DNA from: Haemophilus paraphrohaemolyticus
Lineage (GTDB): Bacteria > Pseudomonadota > Gammaproteobacteria > Enterobacterales > Pasteurellaceae
Assembly (NCBI RefSeq): GCF_002015045.1
Contig: NZ_MUXX01000008.1
Coordinates: 1-63,097 of the forward strand
DNA length: 63,097 bases
Direction of reading: 5' to 3'
This document shows, in pieces, positions 17,958 through 24,395 of the stretch (within the stretch, counting starts at the first letter, position 1; each line of letters starts with the position of its first letter). A model generated the notes under the pieces. That model worked only from the letters and a program-made list of their open reading frames with translations. It was not told the DNA's origin and ran no database searches. Both the position numbers and the translations under genes were made by a program.

Positions 17958-18239
17958 ATGTCAAACGTAGAAACAGTGCAAAAAGGGTATAAGTTAAATT
18001 CGCCAACAGTATCAAATTACACTGAAAAAATGATGCTAAAAGTGTTGTTTGAACATAAAGGATTAGAAACGCTTTTTGAAGAAGCTCGGTGGAAAAGTGA
18101 TGAGGTGGCACAAGCATTGGGATTACCCAATAAATTGGAGCAAGAAGAAAAATTACCTGAAATCGTGGCGGAGTTATTAAAACCACGCTACGAAATATTA
18201 CAGAAGATGCCTACATTTTCTGATAAAAATGTAAAGTAA
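17958..18239 (+). CDS. Unknown 93-residue protein of the WYL/FtsZ-like locus
   Basis: I do not recognise this family. The start at 17958 has GGAG seven bases upstream; the open frame extends further up but only through the hairpin. The product (MSNVETVQKGYKLNSPTVSN...) is charged, without membrane segment or signal peptide. It is probably helical, with a segment FEHKGLETLFEEARWKSDEV and a C-terminal stretch PEIVAELLKPRYEILQK. It could be a complete small protein or the surviving N-terminus of a larger one. The shared inverted repeat upstream ties its regulation to the FtsZ-like gene. Confidence 0.65.
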   Translation: MSNVETVQKGYKLNSPTVSNYTEKMMLKVLFEHKGLETLFEEARWKSDEVAQALGLPNKLEQEEKLPEIVAELLKPRYEILQKMPTFSDKNVK

Positions 18240-18246
18240 AAATAAA

Positions 18247-18263
18247 GGCAAACAATGTTTGCC
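18247..18263 (-). terminator. Terminator of the minus-strand membrane-protein gene
   Basis: GGCAAA / TTTGCC closes a 5-base loop. On the minus strand it is followed by TTTATTTTT, just past the stop of the 97-aa gene. It also faces the end of the 93-aa gene. Confidence 0.65.
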
Positions 18264-18271
18264 TATGATGT

Positions 18272-18565
18272 TTATTCTAAACCGTTTTCACTTATTCCCG
18301 CTTTTGTGCTAAAAAATAATCCAGCAAAGCCGAAAACAAAGAAACTTATTGCAGAATAATATACTAACTGAATGCAATTTAAGACAGGCATATTTTCATT
18401 ATTAAATGTAAGAACATCGCCTACGGTAAAAGCATATCCAACACTTAATGAAAAAAGCACAATAATTTTTCCAATTGTTCTTTCTATATTCATTACTTTT
18501 AGTCCAAATAATGCAATTAAAAGTAAGACTATAAGAATTGCAGAACTAATAAATAGATCATTCAT
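18272..18565 (-). CDS. Small membrane protein, unknown function
   Basis: The 97-residue product has three hydrophobic stretches predicted to span the membrane (about 5-25, 33-52 and 66-88), with a short basic loop KVMNIERTIGK between the first two. I see no family motif. It starts four bases after the stop of the upstream 121-aa secreted protein on the same strand, so the two form a likely two-gene operon ended by the hairpin at 18247-18263. Both lie between the WYL/FtsZ-like locus and the tRNA-Leu gene, in the most A+T-rich part of the region. Confidence 0.6.
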   Translation of the reverse strand: MNDLFISSAILIVLLLIALFGLKVMNIERTIGKIIVLFSLSVGYAFTVGDVLTFNNENMPVLNCIQLVYYSAISFFVFGFAGLFFSTKAGISENGLE

Positions 18566-18569
18566 TTTA

Positions 18570-18935
18570 CTATCTCTTAATTTCTTCTAACATTTCGCAA
18601 CTATTAGAATTGCCATTTTTACAAGATTTTTGAAACCATAATATTGCTTTCTTTTTATTCTTCTTAGCTAAATAACTATAGCCGAGGACAAATTGAGAAC
18701 TTGAAATAATCTCTTGGTTGAATTCGTTAATAGGTGCGTTTGCTACAGGTTCAGCATATTCTATAGCTTTAGAATAATTACCTTTTTGCAGTTCATACGC
18801 TGCCTGCAGATTGCGATTCGCCCTTGCTGCTTCTATTTTTACTTGTGCAGCAGTCAATACATTAGCGTAAGTAGATACACTCATTAATGATAAACCTAGT
18901 AATGTTGTAGTAACAGTTATTTTAAACTTGTTCAT
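18570..18935 (-). CDS. Secreted Sel1/TPR-like repeat protein
   Basis: The 121-residue product begins with a classical signal peptide (MNKFKITVTTTLLGLSLMSVSTYA, cleaved near residue 24). The mature part is helical: AAYELQKGNYSKAIEYAEPVA, then FVLGYSYLAKKNKKKAILWFQKSCKNGNSNSCEML. The second stretch is the cysteine-containing Sel1-type repeat seen in periplasmic TPR-like proteins. Only about one and a half repeats are present, so the protein is short for the family. It is the first gene of a two-gene unit with the 97-aa membrane protein. Exact role unknown. Confidence 0.6.
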   Translation of the reverse strand: MNKFKITVTTTLLGLSLMSVSTYANVLTAAQVKIEAARANRNLQAAYELQKGNYSKAIEYAEPVANAPINEFNQEIISSSQFVLGYSYLAKKNKKKAILWFQKSCKNGNSNSCEMLEEIKR

Positions 18936-18977
18936 TTTTCATTCCTTATTATAGAAAATTTTTTAGCAAGATGTTTT

Positions 18978-19003
18978 GTGTTATCTCTGTAAAGAGATAA
19001 CAC
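18978..19003. promoter_or_regulatory. Perfect 11-bp inverted repeat (operator-like hairpin)
   Basis: GTGTTATCTCT at 18978-18988 and its complement at 18993-19003 enclose GTAA. Neither strand has a T-run afterwards, so a terminator is unlikely. It lies 43 bases upstream of the secreted-protein start. Confidence 0.5.
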
Positions 19004-19004
19004 T

Positions 19005-19020
19005 AGTAAGTATACTTACT
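19005..19020. promoter_or_regulatory. 16-bp perfect palindrome AGTAAGTATACTTACT
   Basis: It abuts the inverted repeat at 18978-19003 with one base between. A perfect 16-bp palindrome next to a second dyad upstream of a gene looks like a regulator binding region for the minus-strand operon. Confidence 0.5.
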
Positions 19021-19254
19021 GGCAAATTGGCTATAAAAAGTGTATAAAAAACAGCGATCACTCGCTTATATAAAGATGGAAATATCATAGATGGCACAGT
19101 AAATTGATCTGCCCCCCTAAATATCTCCCTAAAATTCTGGGCTGTATAGATATTATGTGAGATGCAAAAAGACAATAAAAAAGCTGTAAAGCTAGAAAAA
19201 TAAAGGATTCGTAAAGGGTTTTGGGATTTCGTGAGATGTTGAGAAAAGTTGAAT

Positions 19255-19340
19255 TGGTGCCAGTGGTCGGACTCGAACCGACACGCTTATTCAGCGGCGG
19301 ATTTTGAATCCGCTACGTCTACCAATTTCGTCACACTGGC
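19255..19340 (-). tRNA. tRNA-Leu (anticodon CAA)
   Basis: The minus strand folds as an 86-nt class II tRNA with encoded CCA (complement of 19255-19257). Acceptor arms GCCAGTG and CACTGGC pair perfectly. The anticodon stem GCGGA/TCCGC holds the loop TTCAAAA with anticodon CAA (reads UUG). A variable arm is present and the T loop is GGTTCGAGTCC. It is the boundary between the accessory patch at its 3' side and xseA. Confidence 0.95.
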
Positions 19341-19465
19341 TAAATTTTGAGGGTATTACAAGGTTTGTAATAGCATGAATTATAGAAATTCTTCCCAGTA
19401 AATGCAAGCGGTTTATTTTACTTTACGGTTTGTTCGTTCTAAATTTCAGCAGTTCTCTCATAAAG

Positions 19466-19525
19466 TTATTCACATGATCTGTGGATAACCTCGTGAGTAA
19501 CTCTATGGATAATTCGCTATCCATA
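19466..19525. promoter_or_regulatory. Cluster of DnaA-box-like sites upstream of xseA/tRNA-Leu
   Basis: TTATTCACA at 19466-19474 fits the TTWTNCACA consensus. TGTGGATAA at 19480-19488 is a perfect inverted TTATCCACA. TATGGATAA at 19504-19512 is a one-mismatch inverted copy and forms a dyad with TATCCATA at 19518-19525. An A+T-rich tract follows to about 19560. Confidence 0.5.
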
Positions 19526-19580
19526 TGATTTTTAAAGAATATTTATTTCTATTTAAGTAGCGAACAAAAAAGAAACAATC

Positions 19581-21053
19581 TTACTTGATTGCGATCACTT
19601 CGCTAAGAATTTGTCCATTTACAAGCTGTGTAGTAATTCGATCACCTTTGGTGATCTGTTTTGTATTTGTAATCACGTGCTGTTGATCATTTTGTGTGAT
19701 CGAATAACCACGCCCTAAAATTTTAAGCGGGCTTAATCCATCTAACTTCGTGCATAATGCATGGAAGCCTTGCTGCTGTTTAGTGAATTGCTTTTCGATT
19801 AAATAGGTTAGTCTATGCGACAATTGCTGCAAGTTCTGGTTTTGGCGACTAATGTTATGCGGTAAAGTGCTGTTATCTAACCACTGTTTGGCAAAATAGA
19901 ATTTCTGTCTTTTTACATTAAAAAGTTGCTCTATTTGCTTGCAAAGTCGCGTTTCTTGCTGTGTTAAATGCAATTTTTGCAGTTCTAATTGACGACTTGG
20001 ATGCTTTGCTTGTACCCGTAAAAAAAGCTGAGCAATTTTCTGCTCTTTTAGCTTCAAAGATTGCTCTAATCTCCCTTGCAAGCGGCCAAAAATCTGAGTT
20101 AATTTGAAATGAAGCAACTCAAGCTGTTTTGCTGGGCTTTGGGCATTTAAGCGAAGGTTAATGTGTTGAAAACGAGAAAGTTTTTCCGCCCAAAGACGAT
20201 CAAATGCCAAGTTCACCATGTTTAAATGATGTTGTAGTTGTCGCACAATTTCTTGCTGATCTCGGCTAACTAATTCCGCTGCAGCAGACGGGGTTGGAGC
20301 GCGTAAATCCGCTACAAAATCGGCAATCGTTACATCGGTTTCGTGCCCAACAGCACTAATAATTGGCAACTCAGATTGATAAATCGCATAAGCCACCGCT
20401 TCTTCATTGAAGCACCAAAGATCTTCAAGCGAACCACCACCACGCCCCACAATCAACACATCACATTCTTTACGTTGATTAGCTAGTCTGATCGTATCGA
20501 TAATATCTTGCGTTGCCTCTTTTCCTTGCACTAGTGTTGGATAGATTACAACTTGAAGCGATGGATCACGGCGGTTCAAAATATGTAAAATATCCTGCAA
20601 TGCGGCTCCACTTGGCGATGTAATTATCCCCACTCGTTTTACAAATTTGGGAATTGGCTTTTTATGCTCTTGAGCAAAGAGCCCTTGTGCTGCCAACTTC
20701 ATTTTGAGTCCTTCAAACTGCTGTTGAAGCAAACCATCGCCCGCCATTTGCATACTTTCAATAATTAGTTGGTAATCACCGCGTGGCTCATAAAGGCTAA
20801 CACTCGCTCTTACCAACACTTGCATTCCGTTTTGTGGGCGAAAATTCACACGTAGATTTTTCATCTTAAACATCGCACAACGCACTTGAGCATTCTCATC
20901 TTTGAGCGTGAGATACCAATGCCCCGAAACAGGCTGACTGAAATTCGAAATTTCGCCCGTAAGCCAAACTTGCCCAAGCTCCACTTCGAGCAAATGACGG
21001 ACAGAATAGTTAAGCTGAGTCACGGTAAAAATATTGGAAGTTGAATTTTGCAT
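19581..21053 (-). CDS. xseA: Exodeoxyribonuclease VII large subunit
   Basis: XseA is the catalytic subunit of exonuclease VII, which degrades single-stranded DNA from both ends. The 490-residue protein has the N-terminal OB fold ([24 protein letters not shown], about 29-52). The active-site core motifs are [41 protein letters not shown] and [29 protein letters not shown] long glutamine- and leucine-rich coiled coil follows (about 260-430). The coiled coil makes it longer than the 456-residue E. coli enzyme. The small subunit xseB is not in the window. The 240 bases upstream of its 3' end hold the DnaA-box-like cluster. Confidence 0.96.
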   Translation of the reverse strand: MQNSTSNIFTVTQLNYSVRHLLEVELGQVWLTGEISNFSQPVSGHWYLTLKDENAQVRCAMFKMKNLRVNFRPQNGMQVLVRASVSLYEPRGDYQLIIESMQMAGDGLLQQQFEGLKMKLAAQGLFAQEHKKPIPKFVKRVGIITSPSGAALQDILHILNRRDPSLQVVIYPTLVQGKEATQDIIDTIRLANQRKECDVLIVGRGGGSLEDLWCFNEEAVAYAIYQSELPIISAVGHETDVTIADFVADLRAPTPSAAAELVSRDQQEIVRQLQHHLNMVNLAFDRLWAEKLSRFQHINLRLNAQSPAKQLELLHFKLTQIFGRLQGRLEQSLKLKEQKIAQLFLRVQAKHPSRQLELQKLHLTQQETRLCKQIEQLFNVKRQKFYFAKQWLDNSTLPHNISRQNQNLQQLSHRLTYLIEKQFTKQQQGFHALCTKLDGLSPLKILGRGYSITQNDQQHVITNTKQITKGDRITTQLVNGQILSEVIAIK

Positions 21054-21151
21054 AAATGTTGATGCGGATAATTAAATGATTTGAGAACAGTTTAAAGCAG
21101 AAAGAAAGATGGCTGCAAGCGGTTATTTTTGAATACTACTTTGCAAATAAG

Positions 21152-21182
21152 AAAAAACCCTTCGATATAAATCGAAGGGTTA
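21152..21182 (-). terminator. Terminator of the initiator tRNA gene
   Basis: The 11-bp stem AACCCTTCGAT / ATCGAAGGGTT with a 4-base loop is followed by TTTTTT on the minus strand, seven bases past the tRNA 3' end. Confidence 0.85.
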
Positions 21183-21188
21183 AGAATT

Positions 21189-21265
<77 letters not shown>

Positions 21266-21468
21266 TCTGATAGAGTGTATAATACGCCGAATAGTGAAAA
21301 TAGCAAGCCTTATTTTCAAAAAAGCATTTGTTTGACTATTTCTAAAACAAATTCAATATAAAACCACCAAAACCCTGCATTTTGCCCGATAAAATTTTGC
21401 TAAATCTGCTACCGTTTTTGCCCAAATTTTGGTAGGCTATGTACCTTATTTTCGCAAATGATGGATTT

Positions 21469-22593
21469 ATGATGAATTGGAAAGCATATGCTAAATGGGC
21501 AGGCGCAACGCTATTTTCTCTCTTAATTATCGGTTGCTCATCAAAGCCGACTTCTCAAACAAGCTCAATTGCGAGCATTTATGCCGAAAATGCTAAACTT
21601 GGTGCAATTTACCAAAATCGCCAAGTAATGCCTTCTTACATGAATTTTGCTCGTGTGCAAGCGGTTGAAAATAAACAGCCGATTGTTAATGGGCGAGACT
21701 TCATTTCACAACTCAACTATGTGCGTAGCTACTCAAGCCGTATTACAGGCAGTTACGCAGGTGTGTATAGCAAAGTGCAACGCTGGGTAGATGCAGGCGC
21801 GAACGTGAATGACCTTGCCAAATACGGCATCAATATTAACTTAATGCGTGGTAAAGATGGCTATCAAAACGTCGTATTTACAGGCTATTACGCCCCCGTA
21901 TTGCAAGCTCGACGCACACCGCAAGGCGAGTTTCAGCATCCGTTATACAGCTTACCAAGCTCTAATAAACGCTTTACCCGTGCCCAAATTTACAATGGCG
22001 CATTAGCAGGCAGAGGCTTAGAGATCGCTTATTCTAACTCCATGGTAGACAACTTCTTCTTAGGTGTGCAAGGCAGTGGTTTTATCGATTTTGGCGAAGG
22101 ACATTTAAGCCATGTGGCTTATGCAGGACAAAATGGTTTCAAATATGCCTCTGTTGGGCGCCTGTTAGTTGAAGATGGAGAAATTCCAAAGGAAAAAATG
22201 TCAGCTCAAGCCATCAAAGATTGGGCAAAACGCAACCCAAGCCGTACTCAAAGCTTACTTGAGCGCAATCCATCTTACGTTTTCTTCCGCTTTGATGATA
22301 CTCATGACGTAAAAGGTTCAGCAGGCGTGCCATTAGTTGCGCTCGCATCCGTTGCCTCAGACAAAAGCATTGTGCCATCAGGCAGTGTGTTATTAGTAGA
22401 GATGCCATTAATTGACGACCAAGGCAATTGGACAGGCAAGCACGAAATGCGTTTGATGGTGGCTTTAGATGTGGGCGGTGCAATAAAAGGTCATCACTTT
22501 GATATCTACCAAGGTATTGAAAACGCTAATAATAAAGCCGCTCAAACTGCAGGTTTATTAAAACACTTTGGGCGTGTTTGGGTGTTAAACTAA
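21469..22593 (+). CDS. mltA: Membrane-bound lytic murein transglycosylase A (lipoprotein)
   Basis: MltA is an outer-membrane lipoprotein that cleaves the glycan strand of peptidoglycan with formation of 1,6-anhydroMurNAc. The protein begins with a lipoprotein signal ending LLIIGC, so the ATGs at 21469 or 21472 are preferred over the earlier ATG at 21439, which would add ten residues before the basic region. It has the MltA barrel domain (VFTGYYAPVLQARRTP, then LPSSNKR). The catalytic 3D domain has NPSYVFFRF, VPLVALASVASDKSIVPSGSVLL, and DVGGAIKGHHFDIYQG with the catalytic aspartates. Length about 374 is normal. Confidence 0.93.
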   Translation: MMNWKAYAKWAGATLFSLLIIGCSSKPTSQTSSIASIYAENAKLGAIYQNRQVMPSYMNFARVQAVENKQPIVNGRDFISQLNYVRSYSSRITGSYAGVYSKVQRWVDAGANVNDLAKYGININLMRGKDGYQNVVFTGYYAPVLQARRTPQGEFQHPLYSLPSSNKRFTRAQIYNGALAGRGLEIAYSNSMVDNFFLGVQGSGFIDFGEGHLSHVAYAGQNGFKYASVGRLLVEDGEIPKEKMSAQAIKDWAKRNPSRTQSLLERNPSYVFFRFDDTHDVKGSAGVPLVALASVASDKSIVPSGSVLLVEMPLIDDQGNWTGKHEMRLMVALDVGGAIKGHHFDIYQGIENANNKAAQTAGLLKHFGRVWVLN

Positions 22594-22637
22594 AAATAGA
22601 CCATTTTTCAACCTATCTCGCTTTAATGTTTCAATTC

Positions 22638-22653
22638 TGTGATCTATTTCACA
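22638..22653. promoter_or_regulatory. CRP binding site upstream of the lctP remnant
   Basis: TGTGATCTATTTCACA matches TGTGA-N6-TCACA exactly and lies 58 bases before the start codon of the deleted L-lactate permease gene, so the regulatory site has outlived the gene. Confidence 0.7.
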
Positions 22654-22711
22654 GATCTTTAACAAATTAACCTCTAAGATTTCCATAATTCAACTCATTT
22701 CAGGACGAATT

Positions 22712-22840
22712 ATGGAAGCTTGGGTACAGAACTATAGCGCCATGGGTGGTACATGGCAGCGATAGCGCACCTTCTTAGGCTTGCTTACCATACTCCAAGC
22801 CTATGTATTGCCGTGGACGATGATTTTCTTTCATAGATAA
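22712..22840 (+). pseudogene. Remnant of an L-lactate permease gene (lctP/lldP), interior deleted
   Basis: A start codon with AGGACGAATT upstream opens MEAWVQNYSAMGGTW, which resembles the LctP/LldP N-terminus (MNLWQQNYDPAGNIW in E. coli). After a TAG at 22763, the same frame continues GLLTILQAYVLPWTMIF to a stop at 22840. That resembles the extreme C-terminus of LldP (GVITTLQAYVLTWMIP). About 500 central codons are therefore missing, leaving both ends. The intact CRP site upstream and the terminator downstream fit a former single-gene unit. The match is from memory of the family, not a search. Confidence 0.6.
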
Positions 22841-22854
22841 ATGGAATAAGATGC

Positions 22855-22881
22855 AAAATGCCCGCTACAAGCGGGCATTTT
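22855..22881. terminator. Bidirectional terminator between lctP remnant and fabB
   Basis: AAAATGCCCGC and GCGGGCATTTT pair around TACAA; T-rich ends on both strands allow use by fabB (minus) and the former lctP (plus). Confidence 0.8.
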
Positions 22882-22899
22882 CTTTGGATAATTTACCAA

Positions 22900-24117
22900 T
22901 TAACCATTATATTTTTGGAACACTAAACAAGCGTTTGTACCACCGAAACCGAAGCTATTTGACATTACAGTTGTCAATGCTTTGTCTTGGCGTTCTGTCA
23001 CGATGTTTAAGCCTTGCGCTTGTTCATCTAGTGTTTCAATGTTGATGCTTGGTGCAATGAAGCCGTTGTCTAACATCAATAATGAGTAGATTGCTTCGTG
23101 TGCGCCAGCAGCACCTAATGAGTGACCCGTCATTGATTTAGTTGATGAAATCGCAGGTGTTTTTTCGCCAAATACGTTTTTGATTGCACCTAACTCTTTT
23201 ACATCGCCTACTGGGGTTGAAGTACCGTGTACATTGATGTATTCAATTTCACCATTTACAGTTGCCATCGCTTGTTTCATACAACGCTCAGCTCCTTCAC
23301 CGCTTGGAGCAACCATATCGTAACCATCTGAAGTTGCACCATAGCCTACGATTTCTGCGTAAATTTTCGCACCACGTGCTAAAGCATGTTCTAACTCTTC
23401 CACCACAACAACTGCACCACCGCCTGCAATCACGAAACCATCACGGTTTGCATCATAAGCACGGCTTGCTTTGGTTGGGGTGTCATTATATTTAGTTGAA
23501 ACTGCACCCATTGCGTCGAATTCAGTTGCACATTCCCAAGAAAGTTCTTCCGCACCACCTGCGAAAACCACATCTTGTTTACCTAATTGGATTAATTCCA
23601 TCGCGTGACCGATACAGTGAGCCGAAGTTGCACAAGCGGAACTGATTGAGTAGTTCACACCACGGATTTTATAAGGAGTCGCTAAACAAGCTGAAACACT
23701 TGAAGCCATGGTTTTGGTTACCGCATAAGGCCCCACTGCTTTCACACCACGTGGACCACGCACCGCATCACATGCGACTAATTGGCTATGTGCAGAACCT
23801 GTACCTGCACCGATCACTAAACCTGTGCGGTCATTTGAAACCTGTTCTTCGATTAAGCCAGAATCTGCAATCGCTTCTTTCATTGAAAGGTATGCATAAG
23901 CTGCCGCATCGCCCATAAAGCGATAAATTTTGCGATCGATTAACTCGGCAGGATTTAATTTTACTGTACCCGCTACTTGGCTACGCATTCCCACTTCTGC
24001 AAATTCAGGCACAAATTCAATCCCTGATTTACCTTCTTTTAATGAAGCTAAAACTTCTTCTTTGTTGTTACCGATACTAGAAATAATACCTAAACCTGTA
24101 ATAACGACTCTTTTCAT
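22900..24117 (-). CDS. fabB: 3-oxoacyl-ACP synthase I (FabB)
   Basis: FabB is the elongating condensing enzyme of type II fatty acid synthesis that is essential for unsaturated fatty acids. The 405-residue thiolase-fold protein has the nucleophile region [14 protein letters not shown] (Cys near 163) and the two catalytic histidines in [14 protein letters not shown] and [15 protein letters not shown]. It also has the C-terminal glycine-rich [14 protein letters not shown]. The N-terminus [18 protein letters not shown] and length place it with FabB, not FabF. It is convergent with the lctP remnant and divergent from cyaA. Confidence 0.95.
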   Translation of the reverse strand: MKRVVITGLGIISSIGNNKEEVLASLKEGKSGIEFVPEFAEVGMRSQVAGTVKLNPAELIDRKIYRFMGDAAAYAYLSMKEAIADSGLIEEQVSNDRTGLVIGAGTGSAHSQLVACDAVRGPRGVKAVGPYAVTKTMASSVSACLATPYKIRGVNYSISSACATSAHCIGHAMELIQLGKQDVVFAGGAEELSWECATEFDAMGAVSTKYNDTPTKASRAYDANRDGFVIAGGGAVVVVEELEHALARGAKIYAEIVGYGATSDGYDMVAPSGEGAERCMKQAMATVNGEIEYINVHGTSTPVGDVKELGAIKNVFGEKTPAISSTKSMTGHSLGAAGAHEAIYSLLMLDNGFIAPSINIETLDEQAQGLNIVTERQDKALTTVMSNSFGFGGTNACLVFQKYNG

Positions 24118-24395
24118 CTTTTATCCTTTGAGTGCTTGGAAATATAACAAATCGTTCAAACTTTCAACAAAACTGTATGAAAATCTAGAAAAACTTGGCT
24201 ATTTTACACAATTTTATACTTTCTCTGAACCACTTTAACGAATTGTTTATGTGATCCGAGCTGTTGTTTGGGCAAAATCAATCTTCTTGCTTGAAGCAAT
24301 GGGCTTTATCTTTACTTTTTTGTTTAAACTGTTAGAGTTATGCCAAATTCTAACCTGTAACTTAGTTCTTAAAATCCACTAGAAGGGATTCTGAA

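Larger units (their letters stand above)
18936..19254. other. Gene-free stretch between the secreted protein and tRNA-Leu
   Basis: No convincing gene is present. It holds two adjacent inverted repeats (18978-19020, listed separately) and the A+T-rich upstream region of the minus-strand pair. A 64-codon minus-strand frame here has no ribosome binding site and no recognisable motif. Confidence 0.6.

Noticed and set aside
19095..19140. Possible insertion-sequence end (TGATCTGCCCCCC stretch)
   Set aside because: It recalls IS3-type termini, but no second end, no transposase remnant and no target duplication were found.
18981..19175. 64-codon minus-strand frame upstream of the secreted protein
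   Set aside because: No ribosome binding site, crosses two inverted repeats, no motif.
19466..19560. Chromosomal origin of replication
   Set aside because: Only two good DnaA boxes and one weak one, a single GATC, and no dnaA/dnaN or gidA-type neighbours; kept only as a box cluster.
24245..24265. CRP autoregulatory site upstream of cyaA
   Set aside because: Only the left half TGTGA is present; the right half TCACA is absent.
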